Assembly: GCA_050176585.1 (NCBI GenBank)
Contig: JBFXHX010000052.1
Location: forward strand, 1 to 22,320
Direction of reading: 5' to 3'
Length of the DNA stretch: 22,320 nucleotides
DNA from: CAYYWP01 sp050176585
GTDB lineage: Bacteria; Desulfobacterota; Binatia; HRBIN30; CADEER01
The notes beneath the pieces are model-generated. The model was not told where the DNA came from. It saw only the letters and a program-made list of their open reading frames with translations, and did no database searches. Shown here one piece after another: positions 15,642 through 22,320 of this stretch. How positions within the stretch are numbered: the first letter of the stretch is position 1; every line of letters begins with the position of its first letter. The translations under genes and the position numbers were made by a program.

Positions 15642-15808
15642 GCCGAGTAGGCGGGGGCAGGCGGCGCGAGCGGCTGCGCAAGCCGGCGAAAATCGCGTGC
15701 GATCTACCACATTGACGGCGTGAACCTTTCTGGCACTTGTGGAGGGAGGATTCGCCGCTACTGTGTCGTGACTCGAGGAAGGATCGTGAGGCGAGTACCC
15801 GGACTGGG

Positions 15809-17497
15809 ATGGTCCAACTGTGGCGGCTGCGCGGCCGCCGGCATGCCGCGCGCCGGGAGCTCCTCAACCACCCGGCCTTTGCAGTGGCGATGTACGTCGA
15901 CGACCTGATCCTTTCCGTCCAGCGCGCGATCGATCGCTTGATCTATCGCTTTCGGAGTAGCGGCACCGCGCCGGGCCCACAACGGCGATTTCTGGTCGTA
16001 CAGATCGACGGGCTATCGCGCGGCGTGCTCGACTGCGCACTCGCGTCGCGGAAAATGCCGTTTCTGCGGCGACTGTTGCGCCGCGGCCATCAGCTGGAGC
16101 CGATGACAGTGGGTTTGCCGACATCGACCCCGGCCTTCCAAATGTCGATGATGTACGGCGTGCACCCGGATATACCCGGGTTCCACTATTACGATCGCGA
16201 CCGGCGTGGGGACATCCACTTCCCGCGGCCGGGGCACGCAGCGTTCGTCGAGACGAAGCATGCGGAGGGCCGCCGCGGTATACTGAAGGGCGGCAGCGCG
16301 TATGGTTGCGTCTTCACGGGGGGCGCCGAGAACAACCTATTCAGCTTCACGCGCCTGACGCGCCCGACCGGGTACGGGCTGCTGCGCGCGCTGTCGCCGT
16401 TCGTCGTCTTGCTATGGGTGTGCCTGAAGAGCCTCGGCTTGACGGTCGTCGAGGTGGCACGAGCGGTGGCGCGCTTGATCACCCACCCGCGCAGACAACG
16501 GCATGGCTGGCGGTGGTTGACGATCAAGATCGGGCTCTCCGTATGGGTTCGGGGGTTCTTCACCATGGCGGTGTCGCGCGATCTGTACGTCGGCACGCCG
16601 GCCGTGTACGTGAACTACCTCGACTACGATGTCGCTGCGCACGCCTTTGGGCCGCGCAGCCGGCGAGCGTTTGCATCACTCCGGCGCGTCGACCGTTCGA
16701 TCCAGCAGCTCTGGCGCGTGCTGCGGCGCATTCCCGAGTACCAGTACGACCTCTATATCCTCTCCGATCATGGCCAGGCCGCCTGTACGCCGTATCCGGA
16801 GATCGCGGGCGGACATCAGTTTGAACGCTGGGTGTTCGAACGGCTCCTGGATCCACCGCGGTCCAAGAACCTGGACGGCCAGCAATCCGGTCTGGCGCGC
16901 GGTATTCGTGCGCGCCGGCGCGAGGCGCCGCAGCTCTTTCAGCACTTCCTCAACTATCTGGACCAGGACTTCATTCGGCGCAGTGAAGTCGAAGCGTATC
17001 AGCGCGACGGCATCAGAGTGATCACGGCCGGGCCGAACGCCTTTTTTTACGTCCTCGACGACACCACACCGCTGGACGCGCGGGCCCTGGATGAGCGCTT
17101 CCCGGGCTTCGCAGAGGAGTTGTCGCGCAGCCCCGGCGTGGGTTTCGTGCTCGCGCGGGGGGCCGACGGTGCCATCTGCTTTTGGCGCGGCGAACGCTAC
17201 CGGCTCACCGAATCCGACCCAGGGCCGTTTGACGGCCGCCCGGACGCCGCCGTGGTGGTGCAGGGTATCGCCGATCTGATGAAGATGCCGAGCGCGGGAG
17301 ATCTGGTCATCTACGGCATCGATGCTCCCCAGGGGCATGTCTCCTACATCCCGGAGGTGGGAGCGCACGCCGGGCCATCTCCGGAGGAAATGCACACCTT
17401 CATCGTGCGGCCGCGGAACGTGTCGCTCCCGTCGCCCATCAGCCACCCGATCCAGCTCTACGATCACTTCATGCGCTACCAGGAAAACCCTTCGTGA
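15809..17497 (+). CDS. Alkaline-phosphatase-superfamily protein (type I phosphodiesterase-like)
   Basis: Metal-dependent phosphodiesterase, phosphatase or phospho-transferase-like protein, 562 residues. Metal and catalytic motifs in order: Asp67 in 'VVQIDG'; nucleophile Thr107 in 'LPTSTPAFQ', as in the P-T-x-T-x-P of nucleotide pyrophosphatases; Asp274 and His278 in 'YDVAAHAFGP'; Asp320 and His321 in 'ILSDHG'; and a late His in 'GAHAGPSPEEMHTF'. Two hydrophobic segments (about 186-224 and 238-256) sit between the nucleophile and the second metal motif, suggesting membrane association; no signal peptide is visible. It follows the permeases by 167 bases and precedes the beta-propeller gene. OpgB, which adds phosphoglycerol to OPGs, belongs to another branch of this superfamily, so a role in OPG substituents is possible but unproven. 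Start is uncertain: TTG 15737 or ATG 15890 are alternatives. Confidence 0.84.
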   Translation: MVQLWRLRGRRHAARRELLNHPAFAVAMYVDDLILSVQRAIDRLIYRFRSSGTAPGPQRRFLVVQIDGLSRGVLDCALASRKMPFLRRLLRRGHQLEPMTVGLPTSTPAFQMSMMYGVHPDIPGFHYYDRDRRGDIHFPRPGHAAFVETKHAEGRRGILKGGSAYGCVFTGGAENNLFSFTRLTRPTGYGLLRALSPFVVLLWVCLKSLGLTVVEVARAVARLITHPRRQRHGWRWLTIKIGLSVWVRGFFTMAVSRDLYVGTPAVYVNYLDYDVAAHAFGPRSRRAFASLRRVDRSIQQLWRVLRRIPEYQYDLYILSDHGQAACTPYPEIAGGHQFERWVFERLLDPPRSKNLDGQQSGLARGIRARRREAPQLFQHFLNYLDQDFIRRSEVEAYQRDGIRVITAGPNAFFYVLDDTTPLDARALDERFPGFAEELSRSPGVGFVLARGADGAICFWRGERYRLTESDPGPFDGRPDAAVVVQGIADLMKMPSAGDLVIYGIDAPQGHVSYIPEVGAHAGPSPEEMHTFIVRPRNVSLPSPISHPIQLYDHFMRYQENPS

Positions 17498-17553
17498 GTG
17501 GGTCCTACCCGGCAGACCGCTGATGCCGGCACCGGCGAGGAGGAGTTGCCATC

Positions 17554-18750
17554 ATGCCCACGCGCGAGGTTGCGCTTTCAGCGCTGGCGCTGCTCGGATC
17601 GTTGCTGTCCGCCGACTCGGCGCACACGGCTGAGGGCAAAACGGCCGGGCGCGGGCCGACCGCGTTGCCGAGCGAAAAGACGGTCGGCTCGATCGAGCAG
17701 GTCGCCGCGTTCGACGACTCGATGCCGACCGGCGTGACAGTCGCAAAAGGCGGGCGGATCTTCGTCAACTTCCCGCGGTGGGGAGATCCGGTGCCGTTCA
17801 CCGTCGCGGAGATCAAGGACGGGCGTGCGGTTCCGTACCCGAACGCGAAGATCAACCGCCTCGATACCCAGCGCCCTGCCGAGACGTTCATCTCCGTGCA
17901 GTCCGTAGTGGTGGACCCGCGGAACCGGCTGTGGGTGCTGGACACTGGGAGCATTAAGTTCGCACCGCCGATCCCGGGCGGTCCCAAGCTCGTGGCGTTC
18001 GATCTCGCAACCGATCGCCCGCTCAAGACCATCATGTTTCCGCCCGATGTCGCGCTGCCCACCACCTACCTCAACGACATCCGTTTCGACCTGCGGAAGG
18101 GGCAGGACGGCATCGCGTACGTCACCGATTCATCGGAGCACGGTCAGAACGGCATTATCATCGTCGACCTGGCGACCGGTAAGAGCCAACGGCGCTTGCA
18201 CGCCCATCCGTCCACACAAGCGCAGGCGAACTTTCTGCCGTTCGTTGAAGGGCAGCCGCTGATGCGGCGGCGGCCCGGTGAGCCGCCACGGTACCTGAGC
18301 ATCGGGTCGGATGGTATTGCGATCAGCAGCGACGGGGCGCGGCTGTTCTACTGCCCACTCGTAGGCGCGCGACTGTACAGCGTCGACACCACAGCCCTAG
18401 CGGACCCCGCCGCTTCGGATGCGGTCGTGAACGCGACGGTGAAAGATGAGGGCATGAAGCCGGCGTCCGATGGTCTGGAGTCGGATGCGCAGGGCCGCGT
18501 GTATGCGACTGCGTACGAGCACAATGCAATCGTTCGCCGCACTCCGGACGGCTTGTACGAGACGATCGTGCATGACCCGCGCGCTCTCTGGCCCGACACG
18601 CTGTCCGTCGCGGACGACGGATACCTGTACTTCATTGCCAATCAGCTGCACCGCCAGGCGGACTTCCATGGCGGTACGGATCGGCGGGAAAAGCCGTACA
18701 GCCTGTTTCGGGTGAAGGTCGACGCCACGCCGGTCCGGCTGGCCAAGTGA
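17554..18750 (+). CDS. Secreted Yellow/major-royal-jelly-type beta-propeller protein
   Basis: Exported protein of 398 residues. The signal peptide is about 26 residues (hydrophobic core 'ALSALALLGSLL', cleavage near 'AHTAEG'). The mature part resembles the MRJP/Yellow and gluconolactonase (SMP-30) propellers: 'MPTGVTVAKGGRIFVNFPRW' is a hallmark opening, then 'VQSVVVDPRNRLWVLDTG', 'YLNDIRFDL', 'DGIAISSDGARLFYCPLVGARLYSV', 'SDGLESDAQGRVYATAYEHNAI', 'WPDTLSVADDGYLYFIANQL'. The Asn/Asp positions in these loops match the metal- or substrate-binding sites of lactonase-like propellers, but activity cannot be assigned. A strong GAGGAGGAG ribosome site lies before the ATG, 56 bases after the phosphodiesterase-like gene. 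Last gene of the plus-strand cluster. Confidence 0.9.
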   Translation: MPTREVALSALALLGSLLSADSAHTAEGKTAGRGPTALPSEKTVGSIEQVAAFDDSMPTGVTVAKGGRIFVNFPRWGDPVPFTVAEIKDGRAVPYPNAKINRLDTQRPAETFISVQSVVVDPRNRLWVLDTGSIKFAPPIPGGPKLVAFDLATDRPLKTIMFPPDVALPTTYLNDIRFDLRKGQDGIAYVTDSSEHGQNGIIIVDLATGKSQRRLHAHPSTQAQANFLPFVEGQPLMRRRPGEPPRYLSIGSDGIAISSDGARLFYCPLVGARLYSVDTTALADPAASDAVVNATVKDEGMKPASDGLESDAQGRVYATAYEHNAIVRRTPDGLYETIVHDPRALWPDTLSVADDGYLYFIANQLHRQADFHGGTDRREKPYSLFRVKVDATPVRLAK

Positions 18751-18764
18751 ACACGGTGCAGGAG

Positions 18765-18784
18765 GGCGCCGCTCCGTCGGCGCC
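18765..18784. terminator. Weak hairpin between convergent genes
   Basis: GGCGCC at 18765-18770 and again at 18779-18784 (self-complementary) can form a 6-bp stem with an 8-base loop, 15 bases after the propeller stop. No T-tract follows. A third GGCGCC occurs at 18816-18821. It is a plausible transcript end for the convergent gap 18751-18870, but the GC content makes chance palindromes common. Confidence 0.3.
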
Positions 18785-18870
18785 GGTTGCATTGGGCCGG
18801 AGCTCTTCTCCAACGGGCGCCGGCAGTGCGGGGCCCTCCAGCGGGGCCACTCGAGCCTAGCGCGGACGCT

Positions 18871-19581
18871 CTAGCCACTCGCTGACCGCTTCGCGGGCGT
18901 GCGCGGCCGTATCTCACCCGCGTGCTCGACTGCGACGCGGAGGTCGGCGATGAAGCGGTCGGTCTCGCTTCGGCGTACGGCATCGTCCGGTGCACGCAGA
19001 ATCGACGAGGGGTGCACAGTGGCGATGACGCAGCGCGCGAGCGTCGAAGGCACGGGCTCGCCGCGGCGTTCGGTGACGCGGAAATCACGCCCGAGCAGCG
19101 CCTGGGCGGCGGTGGCGCCGAGACACACGATCACGCGCGGTTCGACTGCGAAGATCTCGGCCTCCAACCACGGCCGGCAGGCGCGCACCTGGTGCGGGCG
19201 CGGTTTCTTGTGGATGCGCCACTTGCCGCGCAGCTCCCAGCGAAAGTGCTTCACGGCGTTGGTCAGGTACACGTCGCTTCGCTGCACCCCGGCGGCGGTC
19301 AAAGCGCGATCGAGCAATCGACCCGCCGGTCCGACGAACGGATGGCCCTGGCGGTCTTCGTGGTCTCCGGGCTGCTCTCCGACGAGCATCAGAGCGGCGT
19401 GGACAGGTCCTTCGCCGAAGACCGTTTGCGTCGCGTTCCGCCAGAGATCGCATGCGCGGCAGTGGCGGGCTGCAGCGCGCAGCGCGGCTAGGCTCACCGT
19501 ACCCGCTCGCGCCGCTTCGCGGTAATCACGGGGATCGACGTTCTTCGGATCGATACCGGCAGGCGCGGCCATGCGTTTCAT
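18871..19581 (-). CDS. udgX: UdgX-type uracil-DNA glycosylase with 4Fe-4S cluster
   Basis: Excises or covalently traps uracil in DNA; UdgX proteins form a covalent adduct with the abasic site through a histidine. Motif A is 'GEQPGDHEDRQGHPFVGPAG' (68-87), motif B 'HPSSILR' (190-196). Four Cys at 41, 44, 135 and 153 (C-x2-C, then two spaced by 17) would hold the Fe-S cluster as in family 4/5 enzymes. The UdgX-specific insert is seen as 'GKWRIHKKP' with His124, the position of the covalent-bond His; the usual K-R-R-I-H is K-W-R-I-H here. 236 residues, standalone, without the DUF4130 fusion seen in many proteobacteria. ATG 19581 has GGAG upstream; the frame is open to a GTG at 19710 without recognisable domain. 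Confidence 0.92.
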   Translation of the reverse strand: MKRMAAPAGIDPKNVDPRDYREAARAGTVSLAALRAAARHCRACDLWRNATQTVFGEGPVHAALMLVGEQPGDHEDRQGHPFVGPAGRLLDRALTAAGVQRSDVYLTNAVKHFRWELRGKWRIHKKPRPHQVRACRPWLEAEIFAVEPRVIVCLGATAAQALLGRDFRVTERRGEPVPSTLARCVIATVHPSSILRAPDDAVRRSETDRFIADLRVAVEHAGEIRPRTPAKRSASG

Positions 19582-19741
19582 AAGCCGACACTCCAGAACC
19601 ATGTACCAGCGGTATCCGTGCCACTGTGCTGAGCCGATCAGCGCTGCGCGCTTCGCCTGCACCTCCCGCGCCAGGTAGGCATTCTTACAGGCGATGCTCC
19701 TCGAAGACACGCGCGGAAAGGGCCCTGAGGGCAGGCGCGGA

Positions 19742-20404
19742 TCAGTCGTCGGAGCCAGCGCGGCGCGACGTATGGCGTGGCGACCCTGAAGTGGCCGAGC
19801 CGTCGAGCAACGAGTCCACCCGGAGGTACTCGAGCTCGCGGCTGGCCCGAACGGCGTGCAGCAGCAGCGCGCCGCGGCTCATGTCGCCGCGGCCAATGAA
19901 GTCTCGCGGCACACACAAGCGCGCACCGAAGATGGGTTGCAGGACGTGCAAGTACTTGCGGGTAGCAATGCTGCCCAGCAGCACGACCTCCACATCATCC
20001 GACAGTGTACGCGCCAAACGGCGCGCCGCGCGCACCAGAGGCAGCCGGTAGCGCGGTTCATCTTCGTCGACCGCAACGGCCGCGTAGCGGGCGAGATCGG
20101 CGGTGGCGATTGGCGTGTCGGGTTCGAGCAGACCATCGGTCGGCGTGATGATCAGCGCGTGCGAGGGCTGGGCGGCAAAGGCGCGGGCGTACGCCAGCTT
20201 TCCGCGAAAATACAACCCGCTCATAAAACTGAAGACTTCGCCGAGAGGCGCTCCGGTCGCAGTTCTGACTTGACGTGCCAGCGCGAAGTCCGCCGCATCC
20301 CGGCACAGGATGCCCGCGCGCTTGCCGGCGCAGTGTGCCGGTGAAAGCAGAAACACGCGCTCCGCGCCCGCCGGCGATCTGTCCGTCGGCGATCTGTCAT
20401 CCAT
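19742..20404 (-). CDS. Conserved-looking protein of unknown function
   Basis: A 220-residue soluble protein that I do not recognise with confidence. It begins 'RVFLLSPAHCAGKRAGILCRD' in pattern, with Cys25 and Cys34, then 'GAPLGEVFSFMSGLYFRGKLAYARAFA' in pattern, 'ALIITPTDGLLEPDTPI', 'VVLLGSIATRKYLHVLQPIFGARL' in pattern and 'FIGRGDMSRGALLLHAV'. The layout (early 'LLSPA-C', a 'Y-F-R-K-A-Y-A' helix, then a 'DGLLEPD' turn) loosely recalls DUF6884/YaaA-like proteins. The acidic C-terminal end is likely disordered. No membrane segments or signal peptide. ATG 20404 was chosen because the frame upstream (to 20548) runs into the pyrophosphatase gene and lacks similar character. Lies 160 bases upstream of udgX on the same strand. 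Confidence 0.75.
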   Translation of the reverse strand: MDDRSPTDRSPAGAERVFLLSPAHCAGKRAGILCRDAADFALARQVRTATGAPLGEVFSFMSGLYFRGKLAYARAFAAQPSHALIITPTDGLLEPDTPIATADLARYAAVAVDEDEPRYRLPLVRAARRLARTLSDDVEVVLLGSIATRKYLHVLQPIFGARLCVPRDFIGRGDMSRGALLLHAVRASRELEYLRVDSLLDGSATSGSPRHTSRRAGSDD

Positions 20405-20507
20405 TGAGCCCACGCCAATTTGATCGTCGAGCTCGATCAATGCCAGTGGACGGGCGACGCGGCAACTCGGCTTCCCGCTGCCACGCGGCTCAGTAGCCCG
20501 ATTGGGG

Positions 20508-21041
20508 CTATTTCGACTTGGCCGAGCGATACCGATCCACCAACGCAAGGGCGGCGTCCGGCGCGCCCCGTCCGAGGATGACCAGCGCCTTGGGTTCGAA
20601 GCGCACCGAGCCTGACAAGAACGCTTCTATCTCCTCGACGATCCGGACGGTGAGGTCATCCAGCGTGCGCACATGCGCCGCGCGCGGGGCCACGATTGGC
20701 CGGGCGATGATGCGATCGTTCCGAATCCGCCCGCCGCATTTGTCGTTCTGCTCGACCTCGATCACGCCGAGCGCGACGCATGGCACCAAGACGCCGGGGC
20801 TGGTGGGGGCATCGGTCACCACTACGGCGTCGACCGGGTCACCGTCCTCCGCACAGGTGCCGGGCACGAAACCCCAGTCGAACGGAAATCGCATGCCCAA
20901 CGGCAGCGGCCGTACCCACTCGAACAACCCATGCTCTGGATTGTGCTTCAACTTGGCACTGGATCCAGCTGGCGACTCGACGATGATGCGCAGATTGCCC
21001 GCGTCATCGTACGGCGCCAGTTCGGCGATGGGCGTTGCCAT
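20508..21041 (-). CDS. Divergent family I inorganic pyrophosphatase-like protein
   Basis: Family I (PpA-type) fold, 177 residues. Seen: 'VESPAGSSAKLKHNPEHGLFEWVR' in pattern, matching the E-(I/S)-P-x-G-x-x-x-K-Y-E...R segment; 'FPFDWGFVPGT' matching Y-P-x-N-Y-G-(F/Y)-I-P; and the metal signature E-D-G-D-P-V-D intact. Later 'RNDRIIARP' corresponds to the E-D-x-K-(I/L)-x-A-V-P stretch, with Lys replaced by Arg. The E31, Y55 and Y141-K142 equivalents of E. coli Ppa seem missing, so it may be a weak pyrophosphatase or act on another phosphoanhydride. The start is ATG 21041; an adjacent GTG 21044 is possible. Downstream of the HAD gene by 63 bases, same strand. Confidence 0.87.
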   Translation of the reverse strand: MATPIAELAPYDDAGNLRIIVESPAGSSAKLKHNPEHGLFEWVRPLPLGMRFPFDWGFVPGTCAEDGDPVDAVVVTDAPTSPGVLVPCVALGVIEVEQNDKCGGRIRNDRIIARPIVAPRAAHVRTLDDLTVRIVEEIEAFLSGSVRFEPKALVILGRGAPDAALALVDRYRSAKSK

Positions 21042-21104
21042 CACAGCGGACTGCAGCTCAGGGGCATCGGGACGTGAACGGCCGCCACGGACATTCGGGA
21101 CATT

Positions 21105-21851
21105 TTACGACCCGCGCGCCGCAGCACGCGACGTGCGGCTGAGGACGTCGAGGAACTCGGCGTAGTGCCGGAGGAGATCCAACGGATGGTCGTAGATGGC
21201 CACCGCACCGCGGAGATCGTCGTCGCTCCAGCCGCCGGAGCGCAGCCCCACGATCCGCAAACCGACGCGGGTTGCCGCTTCGACGTCATAGGGCGTATCG
21301 CCGATCATTACCGCCCTGTGCACCTCTAGCCGCGCGCGCCGGAGCGCGGCAACGACGATGTCGGGATCGGGTTTCGACCGCTCGGCATCGTCCGACGACG
21401 TGGCCGTATCGATCAGGTCAGCCACCTCCGCGCGCTGGAGTAGCACCTGCAACTCGGCGGCTTTGGCCGAAGTCGCGACCGCCAACCGCAAGCCGTCCTC
21501 CCGTAGGCGCTGCAAGAGCGCGCGCGCGCCGGGACAGGGTTTGAGGTGCGGGGCATAGCGCTCGATGAAGATCGTGCGCCGAGTTTCCTCGATCGCTCTC
21601 CCCAGTGCGCTCTCGTGATCGATACCGGCGACTTCGGCGAGGAGCTTGTCGCCGCCCTTGCCGATCAACCGCCGCACGCGCTGGTACGGGGCCTCCACGC
21701 CATGTGCGGAGAACGCCTCGACCCAGGCGTGCGCATGGGCGTCATTGCTGTCGACCAACGTTCCGTCGACATCCAATATGACGCCGTCGACTACTGCGGA
21801 CGCGGAGTGGGAACGTGAAATCGATTTACTGTGGGCGGTCGTCGCGTCCAT
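21105..21851 (-). CDS. HAD-superfamily hydrolase, phosphoglycolate-phosphatase-like
   Basis: Predicted small-molecule phosphatase of HAD subfamily IA. Motif I is DVDGTLVDS (Asp27 nucleophile, Asp29 acid/base). Motif II is the Thr/Ser of 'LAVATSAK', motif III the Lys of 'SKPDPDI', and motif IV 'MIGDTPYDVEAA' with the metal aspartates. A helical cap lies between motif I and II (about residues 38-110). Length 248 residues, slightly longer than Gph because of a 20-residue polar N-terminal tail. The ATG lies 26 bases inside the upstream membrane-protein gene, with GGAG 6 bases upstream, so translation is probably coupled. Substrate is not predictable. Next to a pyrophosphatase-like gene, both being phosphate-releasing enzymes. 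Confidence 0.93.
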   Translation of the reverse strand: MDATTAHSKSISRSHSASAVVDGVILDVDGTLVDSNDAHAHAWVEAFSAHGVEAPYQRVRRLIGKGGDKLLAEVAGIDHESALGRAIEETRRTIFIERYAPHLKPCPGARALLQRLREDGLRLAVATSAKAAELQVLLQRAEVADLIDTATSSDDAERSKPDPDIVVAALRRARLEVHRAVMIGDTPYDVEAATRVGLRIVGLRSGGWSDDDLRGAVAIYDHPLDLLRHYAEFLDVLSRTSRAAARGS

Positions 21852-22173
21852 GGCGCTCCGGCGCGGTCCTGCCCGTATTCACGTTGTCGAGCAAAAACCG
21901 CGCAATCAGCAACGCAGCTGTCAATCGCGCGGTCAGCTTGAAAGCTTGTCTCACCACGAAATTGGGCAAGCCGCCGCCGAGCACGTATCCCAATCCGGCC
22001 GCCGCGGCGAGCGTCGCATAAGGTTTCGGGCCCAACCAACGTCCAACCCATGCTTCAGCGCCGACCGATAGCTCTTGTACCGATGCTGCGAGCTCTTCCA
22101 GCTGTTGGCGGAGATTGCGGTAATGAGCGACCTGTGTGCCCGAACCGGTGCCGTGGGTGTCAGGCTCAGTCAT
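21826..22173 (-). CDS. Small membrane protein, YqjD/DUF883-like layout
   Basis: 115 residues. A polar N-terminal part with an amphipathic helix (about 22-45, 'RNLRQQLEELAASVQEL') is followed by two adjacent hydrophobic segments, 'PYATLAAAAGLGYVLGGGLP' and 'LTARLTAALLIARFLL', and a short basic tail. The pattern recalls small tail-anchored ribosome- or envelope-associated proteins of the ElaB/YqjD type, but the match is by layout only. The ATG at 22173 has an excellent AGGAGG site 5 bases upstream, which settles the start over an in-frame codon at 22263. It is the first gene of the minus-strand set running to udgX. Confidence 0.8.
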   Translation of the reverse strand: MTEPDTHGTGSGTQVAHYRNLRQQLEELAASVQELSVGAEAWVGRWLGPKPYATLAAAAGLGYVLGGGLPNFVVRQAFKLTARLTAALLIARFLLDNVNTGRTAPERHGRDDRPQ

Positions 22174-22320
22174 CTTTTCCTCCTGGCGAAACGAGTGTAG
22201 CCGTTGGCTTGTCACCGGGCGAGCAGCTGCTGTGACGGGCCGTGGCGCCGTAAAGGATCGCACAGCTTAGCCACATTCGGCGCATCGCACGGCCCAGGCG
22301 ATGGGAGCCGGCGCCCGGCT

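Noticed and set aside
15731..15750. TGGCAC resembling the -24 box of a sigma-54 promoter
   Set aside because: No TTGC-type -12 box at the required spacing; other TGGCAC matches I checked were inside genes or mis-spaced.
15642..15808. Possible promoter or operator before the phosphodiesterase-like gene: TTGACG at 15712 and the small palindrome at 15692-15703
   Set aside because: No acceptable -10 box at 16-18 bases from the TTGACG, and the palindrome arms are only five bases.
1..22320. Mobile elements, CRISPR arrays, tRNA genes, attachment sites, toxin-antitoxin pairs
   Set aside because: No transposase or integrase motifs, regularly spaced repeats, cloverleaf-like sequence or terminal inverted repeats were seen by eye; tRNAscan and a CRISPR finder would settle it.

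Overview
This is a GC-rich, gene-dense chromosomal segment. It most likely comes from a proteobacterium, probably the beta/gamma side, because it carries an opgG-opgH pair for osmoregulated periplasmic glucan (OPG) synthesis and HypA/HypB nickel chaperones. I see no tRNA, rRNA, CRISPR array, transposase or phage gene. Every gap between genes is under about 170 bp.

Layout. (1) Bases 49-663 (+): a small heat-shock protein (Hsp20), followed by a strong hairpin. (2) Bases 806-4909 (-), read right to left: hypA, hypB, a UreH/NicO-type nickel permease, a sigma-54-dependent activator with no sensor domain, and a protein resembling iron-sulfur PD-(D/E)XK (Cas4/AddB-like) nucleases. A good sigma-70-type promoter lies just upstream of hypA. 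No nickel enzyme is encoded in the window. (3) Bases 5053-12471 (-): opgG, opgH, a membrane-anchored (alpha/alpha)6-barrel 'glucoamylase/GH144-like' protein, a MalK/UgpC-type ABC ATPase and a small anchored protein resembling the NlpE OB domain. Spacing is tight enough for one operon. (4) Bases 12549-18750 (+), divergent from opgG across about 77 bp: a sugar-binding lipoprotein, two MalF/MalG-type permeases, an alkaline-phosphatase-superfamily phosphodiesterase/transferase-like protein and a secreted Yellow/major-royal-jelly-type beta-propeller. (5) Bases 18871-22173 (-): UdgX-type uracil-DNA glycosylase, an unrecognised 220-aa protein, a divergent family I pyrophosphatase, a HAD phosphatase and a small membrane protein.

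How the genes may work together. The most coherent module is the divergent pair (3)+(4). The only ATPase for the importer sits inside the OPG operon, while the binding protein and permeases are on the other strand. This suggests that OPG synthesis, trimming by an anchored beta-glucanase-like protein, and re-import of glucan fragments (or import of a substituent donor) are coupled. That is inference; each component is family-level recognition. The second interesting unit is the sigma-54 activator/Fe-S nuclease-like pair, joined by a 4-bp overlap and lying downstream of the nickel genes.
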